This document shows, piece by piece, positions 21,992 through 33,628 of a stretch of DNA of 64,000 bases. Origin of the DNA: Calcarisporiella thermophila CBS 279.70 (Eukaryota; Calcarisporiellomycota); assembly GCF_041956535.1 (NCBI RefSeq), contig NW_027192194.1:1147531-1211530 (forward strand), given 5' to 3'. The translations under genes and the position numbers were made by a program. The notes below the pieces were generated by a model, which ran no database searches, was not told the origin of the DNA, and was given only the letters and a program-made list of their open reading frames with translations. Position 1 is the stretch's first letter. Every line of letters begins with the position of its first letter.

Positions 21992-24900
21992 ATGTCAACC
22001 AACGAGGAATCAAAGCCCTCGCAAGAGGTGTCGCCAGGAATGGCACCAGAGGCTTCATCACAAGACACGGGTAACCATGTCGTGAACATCGTCGCCCCGG
22101 CAGAGCCTATTAAGGAGGAGGCCGGCGCACCTCATCCCTCGCCATCCGAGGCAACTCCTTCCGACACAGCACCTTTTGCATTTAGCATTTCACAACTTCA
22201 AAACCTCTTGGATCCTAAGAACATCCAGCTCCTAAAGGACTTGGGCGGTCTACGAGGCATCATCCGCGGCCTCCATACCAATGCTACCCTTGGACTGGAC
22301 GTACGGGAACCCACCCATCTTCCGCCTGTCAGCATTCAAGATATTCTACAAGAAAACACTACATCTGGTGTAAATAGTTCAGAGGTGGAGAAGGAGACGA
22401 GAGTCGACGTCGGAGCAGTAGCAGCAGCATCAGACCTAAGCGAAAAGCTCAATGGTAACTCCTCGCCCAGCAAGGTAGCCGAGACAAGTCCCGACGCTTT
22501 TGTGGAGAGGAAGCGGGTCTACGGAACTAATCGCCTGCCCACCAAAAAGACAAAGAACATTTTTCAACTGATGTGGGCCGCTTACCAGGAAAAGATTCTT
22601 GTAGGATATCAAATGGAGTCGTCTTGGTCCAAACCAAGTTGGCCGTGCACTAACGGTTTTCGTTGGATTTGTAGATTCTCTTAACCGTGGCCGCCCTGGT
22701 TTCCCTTGCTCTGGGAATTTATGAGGACGTGTCGACGCCCAACGAGATACAGCATGTTTCTAGCGATGGCACCTCCTCCACCGAATACAGTCCCGATGTA
22801 AGATGGGTAGAGGGGTTTGCCATTATTGTGGCGATCGCCATTGTCGTGCTTGTGGGAAGTTTGAACGATTACCAGAAGGAAAAGCAGTTCCAAAAGCTCA
22901 ACGCCAAAAAAGAGGACCGTTTAGTGAGGGTAAGCTGGCACGCGTCGATTTGCACGGATGGGCATGGTGACTGACTGACCGTTTGCTGTCGTGCTTTAGG
23001 TGACCCGAGGCGGCGTCCAGAGCTATATTTCGATCCACGATCTCCTGGTGGGCGATGTCGTCCACATTGAGCCCGGAGATATCATCGCTGCCGATGGTGT
23101 GTTTATCTCCGGCCACAACCTGAAATGTGATGAGTCGGCCGCCACGGGTGAATCTGACGCGGTTCGCAAGCTTGACTGGGAAGAATGTTACCGGCGGTAC
23201 GAGGCAAGCCTTTATGAGGATGACGCGCGCTCAGTGTCCGATGTTTCTGCCCTCTCTCCCGATGGCCTACGGGGGCCCCCGCTTCTCCCTCTTCCGGACC
23301 AGGATCCCACGGGGAACCTGATGCCACCAAGCACCGCAGATGCGCGTCGCCTCGACGCCCATGGAAAGAGGTCGCTGGAGAGGACCCATGTGCCAGCCGC
23401 TCGCGCTCACAGCCTTCCCGACCCTTTTCTCCTCTCCGGATCCAAGGTTCTGGAGGGAGTCGGCTCATACGTTGTGATCGCAGTGGGCGTGCACAGTTTC
23501 CACGGCAAGACGATGATGGCCCTGCGCCAGGAAAATGAAGGAACACCCTTGCAGGCGAAGCTCAACGATCTTGCCGAGAAGATCGCCAAGTTCGGGCTTG
23601 CCGCCTCGCTCACCATGCTGCTTGTGCTGCTGATCAAGTTCTTCGTTTCGTTCAGGTACGGCGTGCCTACCGCCACCGCCGCCGTGGATAACGTGGTCCA
23701 GATCATCATCTCCACGATCACCGTGATCGTGGTGGCCATTCCGGAAGGGCTTCCGCTCGCAGTCACGCTGGCCCTCGCTTTCGCCACAACACGAATGCTG
23801 CGCGACAACAACTTGGTGCGCGTGCTGGCCGCTTGCGAGACGATGGGCAACGCAACCACCATCTGCTCGGACAAGACGGGAACTCTCACTCAGAATCGCA
23901 TGACCGTGGTCGCTGGTACCATTGGGGCTTACCTCCGCTTCACTGCCGATCCCACCGAGGAGAACGAGCGCCGGATGGCCGCATACCGCCGAAGCACGGG
24001 CCTGCTGTCGAAGTCAGAATCGGACACGCAAGCCACACAGCCATCGGCCGGCGGAGGAAGCACGATGATGTCGCGCGAGGAGACGGAGATCAGCCTGACG
24101 TACCTGAAGGGCGGAAAGCCCCGCGGGAACGTACCGCCTCCCCGGAAGATTGAAGCCATCAAAGATCTCTCGAAAGCCACTCCCTCCACCACCCTCAACC
24201 TGCTTCACGAAAACATCTGCATCAACTCCACCGCATTTGAGAGCACCGATGACCGGGGGCAGCCCGCTTTCGTGGGCAACAAAACGGAGACGGCCCTGCT
24301 TGGCTTCTCAAAGGATATCGGCATCGGCAACTACGAGGAAATTCGAAACCGGTACCCCGTGGTGCAGGTGTTCCCCTTCAGCTCGGATCGTAAGGCCATG
24401 GCCACGGTGGTGGAGATCCCATCGGATGGCGAGAACAAGAAGGTCTACCGCATGTTCGTCAAGGGCGCCAGCGAGGTGATCTTGAGTAAATCGCAGCGAA
24501 TTGTAGAGACCACCAGCACGGCCACCTCCTCCCAGACCGAGCAGCCGGAGATTGTGCCGATCTCCGCCGAGATTAACAAGCGACTCCAGAAGATCATCGT
24601 CAGCTACGCGACCAAGAGTCTGCGAACGATCGGTATTGCCTACCGGGACTTCGAGTCGTGGCCTCCTGTCCCCACCCCCTCGCAACCCCTCCGCCTGGAG
24701 ATCCCCGTTCCCGGCGCGCCCACCACTGAGGCGGATGCTGAACGGGAGGACGGCGACAAGGATGAGGTGAAGTACGAGGACCTGGTGAATGCGGAGGGCG
24801 GCCTCGTGCTCCAAGCCATCGTCGGTATCGAGGATCCTTTGCGGGAGGGTGTCACCGATGCGGTCCGACGGTGCCAGAATGCGGGCATCTTTGTGCGCAT

Positions 24901-26377
24901 GGTCACAGGCGATAATATCCTTACTGCCAAGTCCATTGCCCGCCAGTGTGGCATTTACACCCAGGGAGGTCTGATCATGGAGGGGCCCACGTTCCGCCAA
25001 CTCTCCTCCGAGGAGATGGACCGCGTCATTCCGCGCCTCCAGGTCCTGGCGCGATCGAGCCCCGAGGATAAGCGGATTTTGGTCAGCAAGTTGAAGGAGA
25101 TGAATGAGGTGGTCGCGGTGACGGGTGACGGAACCAACGACGGCCCCGCGCTCAAGATGGCGGATATTGGATTCTCGATGGGCATTGCCGGCACCGAGGT
25201 CGCGAAGGAGGCCAGTAGCATTATCTTGATGGACGATAACTTCTCCAGCATTGTGAAGGCCGTGATGTGGGGAAGATCCGTCAACGACAGCGTCAAGAAG
25301 TTCCTCCAGGTAAATACTGAATGCTTTTGCCTCAGGGAGGGGGGGGGGGGGCGCATCCAAGGATAGACGGAGCCATACTTACCCCCTATGCTTTTCTCTC
25401 TAGTTCCAACTCACCGTCAACGTTACCGCCGTGCTGCTCACCTTCATCTCGGCTGCCTCCAGCAACGAGGAGAAGGCTGCCCTGACTCCCGTGCAGCTTC
25501 TTTGGGTCAACTTGATCATGGACACGTTTGCCGCCCTCGCCCTGGCCACCGACCCCCCCACCGACGAAATTCTCAAGCGGCAACCCGAGTCACGCCGCGG
25601 CCCTCTGATCTCCATCCCAATGTGGAAGATGATCTTGGGACAATCGCTCTACCAGCTTGCCGTCACCCTGATCTTGCTCTATGCCGGGCGAAGCATCATG
25701 TTGTACCAAGACTCCGCGGTCGACGAGAAGCGTTTGAGAACCTTGGTGTTCAACACTTTTGTGTTCTGCCAGATCTTCAATGAATTGAAGTAAGTCCCTC
25801 CTCCTCCCGCCTCTCCCGCCTCTCCCGATGGGGGGGAAGAAAGCAACGCACCCTCCGATACTAACCTGTCCTCTTATCTAGCTGCCGTAACCTAGGCAAT
25901 GAGCTGAACGTGTTCCGCGGCATCCACCGCAACATCTACTTCATTTCGATCTTCTTTATCATGGTCCTGGGCCAGGTGCTGATCACCCAATTTGGAGGGC
26001 CTGCCTTCCAGACCTACGGTCTCGGCGGGATCGAGTGGGCCGTCTCGATTGTGGTGGGCGCCATCTCGCTGGTGGTGGGGGTCATCCTCCGCCTCATCCC
26101 CGACGAGCTTATCGAGTTCATCTTCAAGCTGTTCGGAGTCAACTTCAAACCCCTCTACGTCAAACCCCGTGTCACCTACAAGGCCAACAACAAGCAGATC
26201 GAGTGGCAGTCGCCCATTACCCAGGTCCGCAACGAGCTCTCGGTGTTCAAGTCGGTGCGTGGAGGCCGGCTCCAGGGCATTTCCCACGGCAAGCCCGAGA
26301 CATCGCACCTGGCCGCGGCAATGCTGCCGTCGCTGGTGGCCACGAGCGTGGGGGCATCCATTCATGATGAAAAATAG
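21992..26377 (+). CDS. PMC1: PMCA-type Ca2+-transporting ATPase (P2B)
   Basis: Pumps Ca2+ out of the cytosol, in fungi usually into the vacuole (Pmc1) or across the plasma membrane. Five exons (21992..22600, 22675..22929, 23000..25309, 25404..25789, 25882..26377) keep phase and give 1351 residues. A polar N-terminus of about 200 residues precedes the first membrane helix (ILLTVAALVSLALGIY, created by splicing). Then come GDVVHIEPGDI, DESAATGESD in the actuator domain, PEGLPLAVTLALAF in helix 4, the phosphorylation site CSDKTGTLTQNR (Asp about 579), and the hinge VTGDGTNDGPALK. The last exons carry helices 5-10. There are long charged inserts between the actuator and helix 3 and in the nucleotide domain. 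No obvious C-terminal calmodulin site, which fits fungal Pmc1. Confidence 0.96.
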
Positions 26378-26920
26378 AGTTAAATTAAGCTAACCATGGA
26401 TAGTCTAATCATTTTGCTTTTGAGAAAAATACTGTTTATAATACTGCAATCTATTTATTCCTTTATCAGTGATCCGTATTTGTTTGTCTCTTCCTCTCCC
26501 TCCTAGTCCTGATTTATGAATAAAACCCCCCTAACGCCTAACCTTGCCCTAATCCATCTCACCTAATCTACATTAAAGTGTGCTCGTGTTGTTTTTGTTT
26601 TTCCCCGTTTTATCGAGAAAGAAACCTGCATAGCCAAACCCCTCCATCCATTGGGCGGAGCCGGGGGGAGAAGAAGAGGCAAAGGTTTGAAATTAGCTCC
26701 GATCCTATACGGTCGCGGTTTCATTATCTTCTTCCTGCTCGAACAGTTTAGCTTATTCTTATTTTTTGTATTCTTTTCTATCTTGATATACTGAATGCCG
26801 CCATCGGCTCTGGATCTCTGACCCCCGAGCTAGCCCACCCCTCCTTGGCTATTTATTCTTGCCGCACTTCGCATCCCCATTGACCCTCTATTCTCGTCGA
26901 TACTTCTGCGCCCTTCAACC
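26378..26920. promoter_or_regulatory. Spacer between the tandem ATPase genes
   Basis: 543 bases holding the 3' UTR of the Ca2+ pump and the promoter of the second pump. T-rich runs near 26740-26775 precede a CT-rich leader; no coding segment. Confidence 0.45.
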
Positions 26921-29900
26921 ATGAAGCGGCACAACCTTGGACTTCGGCAATATGTCCTCTTGCTGTTACTAGCAACCAGCTTCCCGGCCGTCCACCCTAA
27001 TCCCGTGTTCAACTCGAGTAAGTTTGCGCGTGTGGCCATTCTTCGGATGAGCCATTGTGCCTCAGTGTGCTAGTGTTTGCTTTTGTGCTCACCATTAACC
27101 TTTGAACTCCTGATCCCTCTTCCTCCCCCCTTCAGTCAACGCGGTCGACTTAAATGGAAATCAATGTCCGGCCTACACGAAACGTGATGCGGTGTGCCCC
27201 GTCCTTTGTGTGCCTGACATCTCACAGTGCCCTCAGCAGGTGGGCTCCGCCGCCTGTCCGTCCGGCATGAGCCTGTGCTCGGATGGAAAGTGCAAATCAT
27301 CGTGCGGCCAAGCCAAAAATCCTTGCCTGTGCGGAAATGATCCTGCAAGCGCACCGCGCCAGTTCGTGCCGTGTTTTACAGGCTTCACGACGGATGTTCG
27401 CTACCACGCCTCGTCCAACACAACGGCAGCCACAAGACAGGCTTGCGAGTCGGCACTAGGGCTGTCCAACGTGTCCACCGCCTTTGATCTTAGCAGCCAA
27501 AATCGGTTCTGGTTGAATTGTCCGGCGCAGAATGCCGCGGCTTCCTTCACGTTCGTTGAAACGCAGTGGCTGGTGATCTGGATTCTACTTGGAGCGGTGG
27601 CAGTGCTGCTGCTGACGTGGGTGCTGTATAAAAGCTTCCGCGAACGAGTGCGTATTCGTGCCCTATTGCCGAAGGCGGCCCCTCCTATCATTAACTCTAA
27701 TTTTATGACAGAATGTCCGCTCCCTCTTCAAACCAGCCCCTAACCCCGTGGTCGGTTCTAAGCAAAAGGGCGAGGGTGCTTCGGACGAAACGATGCAGTC
27801 GATCGACAAGGAAAAGCAACCGCAGATAACCGCGGAGAATAGCTCGGACACCGCGTCGACCGACGCCGAAGCCGACAGGATGGTTTTGCACGGCTATCGG
27901 AACGATATCTTTGGCACGGCCATGTTCTACCTCTTCGTCTGCTACTCGCTGGGCTGGTTCTGTTGGCTGGGGGTGATCACCGCGGATTACTACGGAGCGG
28001 TCAACGGCGTTGAGTTTGGCCTCTACCTGGACTTCTTGACCTCTTCGGCCACATTTATTGCGGTTTGGTATGCCACCGCCATCTGGATCATCGTCGTGGT
28101 CACGATACGGAAGCGCGTCCGCAACTTCTTCCGTATCTTGACGCCCCCGTCCCAAGGGCATGTGGTGCAGATTGAGAAGGAGAGGCAGCCGCTTATTTTG
28201 CTGGACGAGGAGTCCTTTTTGCTTGATCTCGTGCGCCGGCTGGAGGCGATCGTCATGCATCTGACCAGATGGGACAGGATCGTGGTCACCGTTCCCCTGG
28301 AGCACACCGCCGCCGGCACGAAGTACTTCAACTTCCAGTGCACGCGATACGTGTACAGCGAAGAGAAGGATCGATTCGACCCCTATGCCTTTGACATAGG
28401 CTCTAGTCACGCAGAGCTGTTGCGGCAGTCCGGGGGTTTGCGAGAGGAGGAGGCCAAATTCCGCCAAGGTAGAGTTGACCCCATTGCCGGCTCAGCCACT
28501 TCTTTTGTTTTTGGCGGCTGCGGATTAACCCACGTTTTTGGATGCACTAGAACTGATCGGGCCAAACTACATCTCGGTCTACGTCCCTAGCTTCCCGGTC
28601 GCCATTCTCCTGGAGTTCACGTCGCTCTTCTACGTATACCAGGGACTCGTTTTATGGGTATGTTATTCTGTGAGGGGTTTCAGCACGGGGATCACAGGTT
28701 TAACAAGCTTGCGCTTTTCTTTCGTTTTCAGTTGTTCTACTATTATTCCTACTACAAAGTGGGGTTGGTGGACACGGCGGTCATCCTACTCTCCGCGATC
28801 ATTAAAGTGCTCATCAGGCTGCACAGCGAAAAGCGCATCAAGAAAATGGCCGAGCATGTCGACCAGTGCAACATCCTGCGCGACGGCCAGTGGGTCGAGA
28901 AATCGACGTCGGACCTGGTCCCCGGCGACATCTTCGAGGTGACCCGGAACAGCACGGTCCCCTGTGATGCCATCTTGCTCACCGGAAATGTGATTGCGGA
29001 CGAGTCCTCCCTCACGGGAGAGCCGCTGCCCATCCGCAAATTCCCGATCAAGGACGACGATGGTCACTACAACCGCAACACCGGCAAGAACAACACGCTG
29101 TTCGCGGGCACCACCATTTCGCAGGCCACCACGCAGGGGTTCGAGTCGGAACGAGTTTACGCGCTCGTCACCCACACCGGGACCCAGACGGACAAGGGCC
29201 AGCTCGTGCATAAGATCCTGTTCCCCAACCCGATTTCCTTCATCTTCAACGAACAAATCAAGCTTGTGATGCTCATCCTTCTGATCTGGGCGGTGGTCAT
29301 CTTTGGCATTTGCGTGTGGTGGACGCGGTCCGCCAGGACTGGCGCCTGGTTCTATGGGATGTTTGTGATCTGTCAGCTCATTTCGCCGCTCCTGCCCGCC
29401 GCACTCGTGGTCGGCCAATCCGTAGCGGCCAATCGTCTGCGCGTCAAGCATATCTACTGTGTCGATCTTCCCCGTATTATTATTGCGGGCAAGGTGCAGA
29501 TTTTCTGCTTCGACAAAACGGGCACGCTCACCAAGGAAGGCCTCGAGTTCCACGGTGCGGTCCCAGCCCTCCCGTTGGCTGGGAGGGGGGAGGGACTAGA
29601 GCCTCCACCGGATGGGAATGGGGAAAAGGAGGACGTCAAGGATGAGCAGGGCTCCTCCGCAGAAGCACAAAATGATGGCGCCACCAAGTTCGATGAGCTC
29701 TGTGGCGACTACGCGAGGCTCCCGCGCCTAATCCAGCTTGGGATGGCTTCCTGTCACGCCGTCACCACTCTCGACGACCAGCTGATCGGCAATCCCGTGG
29801 ACATCGAGATGTTCCGCGCCACTGGATGGGCCCTACGCGCGGCCGACAAGGACTCGGACTTCCTCGACACCATCGACCCCCCCGCACAGGAGGCGAAGGG

Positions 29901-31584
29901 CCACGTGGGTCCGGTGCAGGTCGTGAAGCGCTTTGAATTTGTGCACGCGCGCGCCTCCATGTCCGTGGCGGTGCTCGACACGGTAACAGGACACTTGCAC
30001 GTGTTCGTCAAGGGCTCGTTCGAACGCATCAAGGAGGCGGTCCGCCCGGAGACGCTGCCTGCCGATTTTGACGACGCGACCGCGAGCCTTGCGCGCCAGG
30101 GGTGCTATGTGCTTGCCATCGCGCACCGGGACCTGGGGCCGAGGGCGGATCTCGACGTGATTCGCGGGTGGACGCGGGACGAGATCGAGGCGGAGGTGGG
30201 CCTTCTCGGGCTGATTGTGTTCCGGAACAATCTCAAGAGCGACACGGCCGCGGCGATTGCGGAGCTGAAGCAGGGCGACACGCGCACGGTGATGATCACG
30301 GGCGACACGGCCCTGACTGGGGTCTACATTGCGCGGCAATGTGGCATGATCCCGGCGGACACCCGCATCCTCCTGGGGGACGTGGACACGTCGGGCGCCG
30401 TCACCTGGGTCGATGTCGACCGCATCTCTGCGGGCCCCGTGGAGCTCGACACCTCGAACCCGAGGACAGAACTGGCGGTGACGGGCAAGGCCTTCGTCAA
30501 ACTCGCCGAGACGGACCAAATCCGGCCGCACCTCTTGAACATCCGCGTGTTCGCGCGCATGACGCCGGTGGACAAGGTGCACTGCGTGCAGCTGCACATG
30601 GAGCGGGGCATCACGGCGATGTGCGGCGACGGCGGCAACGACTGCGGGGCGCTCCGGTCCGCGCACGTGGGGCTCGCGCTCTCCGAGGCGGAGGCCTCGA
30701 TCGTCTCGCCCTTCTCGACCAACCGGCGCACCATTGCCTCGTGCGTGGAGCTGCTGCGGCAGGGCCGCGCGGCGCTGGCCACGAACCTGGCCGCCTACAA
30801 GTACTTGATCATGTATGGGCAGACGATGGCCATGTTCAAGATCTTCACGTTCTACTGGTCGACGTCGTTGTCGCAGCCGCTGTGGATCGTGGTCGACGCG
30901 TTCATCACCGTGCTGATGTCGTGGGCGGTCACGCAGTCCAAGCCGGCCAAGCACCTTGCGCCCAAGCGGCCCACCGCGCAGATCCTGGGCCCGCAGACCA
31001 TGGCCTCCACCATCGGCCTCGTCGTCATCGACTATCTCTTCCTGTCGATGATCATGTACTTCCTGTACCAGCAGGAGTTCTTCCGCTGCCACGAGTTCAA
31101 CCCCGAGAGCGTGGACACGTCGAAGTGGTGGCTGCTCGGCGACAGCTACGAGGCGGAGCTGTCTGGGTTCGTGGTGCTGTTCCAGTTTGTCAACGCGGGC
31201 GCGATCTTCAACTTCGGGTACATGTTCCGCCGTGCTTGGATCCGCAACTACTGGCTCGTGGCGATCTGGGCGGTGTACTGCATCCTCATCTCGTACGCGA
31301 TGATCGCCGACCCGAACCCGCTCGGCTGCATGTTCCGCATGAACTGCGGCAACCCGCGGGTGCTCGAGGACCTGGGCTATCCCCGCCCCTGGTGGGAGAT
31401 CGAGCCCTACAACCTCGAGCAGGGCCACAACGTGATGCCGTACGCGTTCCGGTGGAAGCTGTGGGCGCTGTGCGTGGCGAACATGCTGGCGGGCCTGCTC
31501 TGGGAGAAGCTCGTCATCCTTGGGCCGGTGCGCGCGTACTTCGCCCGGCGGTATCCGGTGCGACAACACCACTTCAAGCTATAG
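26921..31584 (+). CDS. P5B-type ATPase with secreted Cys-rich N-terminal domain
   Basis: Relative of yeast Ypk9 and human ATP13A2, endolysosomal polyamine/cation pumps. Five exons (26921..27017, 27136..27647, 27712..28468, 28551..28657, 28732..31584) join in phase to 1441 residues. A signal peptide (about 1-26) leads into a 150-residue ectodomain with 13 cysteines (43, 53, 57, 64, 73, 80, 85, 89, 96, 98, 112, 136, 161) and two N-glycosylation sequons, then a membrane helix at about 177-197. The pump follows: DESSLTGEPLP, helix 4 PLLPA (P5B usually PPALPA), FCFDKTGTLTKEG (Asp about 752), MCGDGGNDCGALRSAH and LSEAEASIVSPF, the last two being P5B hallmarks. The extra signal peptide and Cys-rich module are not part of Ypk9 or ATP13A2. 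Confidence 0.93.
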
Positions 31585-32609
31585 CATTGGTTTCCCTTTT
31601 TTTATTCTATGTCGGTACGGTTTTGTTTTGTTCCACTCTAATTTCCTTAATGTTTACACTCTATTCTATTTATTTTGAATGGCGATTATCCTATCTTCCA
31701 TTATTTTCATCTAATCCCTTTTCATATATGATCTTATTTCGAGCAGCTAGCCTTCTCTAGTATTCATGTATCATTAATATATTTAATGCGTTTCGCCTCT
31801 CCCCCATTCACTTGGATTGGAGAAGAATTGAGCCACTTTCTCATGAAGATTTCGCCAAGCCACTGATGAAATGGCTTAATGAGCACCGTAAAATCATAAA
31901 ATTGGGCGTTCCTTGCAACTTTTTGTAACTTTCACTAAAAACGCCACGACATAGTGCGTGTAGTAGTTTCTTACACGCACTATGTCGTGGTGATTTGTTA
32001 TCTGCGGAAGTTTGGTAATAAAATCCGTTGAAATTTCTAGTCATCTCTGTCCTTGGAAAGGAGATAGGAGATTAGGTATCTTCTGGTTTAGTGACTGGAT
32101 CAGTTGACAAGAAGTGCAATTGGATATATATCAACGTTCCTCAGTTTCCATCTTGGGCCAATACAGCTCTTCTGGAAGTAATTCCGACGTCTACGTCGAG
32201 GATGTAGGGTATCACGGAAGAGAACGTCTCTGATAGTGACAATAACTGGCTCGTACTAGTTTTTCGCTAGCAACTGCAAAGAGGACCGTGCAAGTATCTG
32301 GATCAACCTCAACCATTATTTTGGCAATGAAAGTCCTCAAAGTTGTTGACAATCGGTTCTGCTCTTTGCCCATTTGTACAAACGGATATTGTGGTTGTTT
32401 GACTGACTGGAACTCGGTGATTTCTCCTGCGTCTTGCACCGGTTATGATCACGATCAAAAGTTCACTCTGATACTTCGCATCCTCGCACTGGACACTAAA
32501 GACAGCAGTGCCTTCAATAATCCAAGGCCCATGTATTCTTTACGGAAGATAATTTTATTCCTGTGGAGCTCAAGTTAGCATCAGCTAAGCCGTTTATGCA
32601 TACCCGACC
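31585..32609. other. AT-rich intergenic DNA with decayed element sequence
   Basis: No intact gene. Composition drops sharply from GC-rich pump coding sequence to AT-rich DNA. The right half (32150-32609) is probably decayed 5' sequence of the Ty3/gypsy fossil, but I cannot align it to a specific domain. Confidence 0.4.
31945..31991. repeat. Perfect 19-bp inverted repeat (hairpin)
   Basis: Arms 31945-31963 and 31973-31991 are exact reverse complements (CCACGACATAGTGCGTGTA on the left) with a 9-base loop. It could form a strong stem-loop in DNA or RNA and lies between the P5B gene and a retroelement fossil. Confidence 0.9.
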
Positions 32610-33060
32610 ATGGAGTTATTAGACTGTCGCTGGCTTCAAGAGATGCACGACGCTTCCGGCTCAGCGCACCCTGGGAGGAACAAGATGTTGGAAGTACTTC
32701 GGTGGCAATTGTATTGGCCCAAGATGGACGCTGACGAGCGTTGCCGTTTATCTAGTTGTACCACTTGGCAATGGAATAGGCTGTTAATCAGAAGACGCCT
32801 GGCCTTCTATTTCCGTTGCATGAACCAGGACGGAGAAAAAAGGCAGGACTTATCAATGGACTTCTGTATCCAACTTGCTTGAACTGTCGATGGCTATGAC
32901 GCACTGTGGGGAGAAATGGACTGTTTGACCCTACACGCTCATTTTTTTCGCATTCAACGGCACCATCGACGCCTTGCGACTGCAACAGGACGGCTCATTT
33001 ACACCTCTCATGATCTGCAATATGGATTTATGTTGATTTATTATTATTGTTAAATTATTG
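32610..33060 (+). pseudogene. Ty3/gypsy integrase fragment
   Basis: The frame starting at 32610 reads as a degraded integrase N-terminus. HDASGSAHPGRNKMLEVLR then LYWPKMDADE and SSCTTWQWN correspond to the H2C2 zinc-binding module and its usual H-GHxGRxKTLE...YWPxM...SC-TCQRNK pattern; the second HHCC cysteine is now Trp. DLSMDFCIQL matches the start of the catalytic core, and after one in-frame stop the same frame continues with a DGYDALWGEMDCLT-LHAHFF block, like DAI-VVVDRLTK-AHF. No LTRs or reverse transcriptase were identified. Non-functional relic. Confidence 0.82.
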
Positions 33061-33628
33061 TTAATAAAGACCAAGCTTCTATTATTGCCAATATCGTATT
33101 GTCTACCTATCGAACCTACAACACTTGGCAAGCGTACCAGGGGGTGGGAGAAACTTTTCAAAGTATTTCACTTCTAATCGAATTCTATTATATTTTATAT
33201 CTATATCCATGTATGCATATCCGAGGAGATATGGATGCGTTCAGATCATCTCGATAAACTATACAGATTTTATTTGGTGGAAATGTGTAGGAGAGGGGGG
33301 GGAATAGGACAAGGATAATAATAGATAAGAAGTAAGGAGAGTTAATAAAACAGATACAAATTAAGGAAATAAAAATAGAAAAAGGTGAAAATATATAGTA
33401 TAAATCCACGGTTAGAGAATATAAAATAGTGGGTGGCCATAGAGATGAAGAATCATGCAAATATGCTGTAGGTGAAGGAAGTGAGAGAGGCGAGCAAAAG
33501 GAGGAAGGGGGGGGGGGGGGGCGTGGTAGAAAACAAAGAAAACAAAAAAAATGGTACGTACAAGGAAAAAAAATAAATCAAAGGCAAGCAGGAAAACAAA
33601 AAAGTACAATGAGAGCCCATGCAGTGCT
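33061..33628. other. Intergenic AT-rich DNA with a poly-G tract
   Basis: Spacer at the 3' side of the LMBR1-like gene, AT-rich with A-rich runs. An uninterrupted run of 15 G occurs at 33507-33521. No gene supported. Confidence 0.5.

Noticed and set aside
29833-31572. 579-codon ORF on the minus strand opposite the P5B ATPase
   Set aside because: It is a shadow of GC-rich coding sequence (high third-position GC leaves the antisense frame open); composition is Arg/His/Val-rich without domains.
22681-31600. CRISPR arrays, operons or phage genes
   Set aside because: No direct-repeat/spacer structure or prokaryotic gene organisation anywhere; introns and gene content are eukaryotic.
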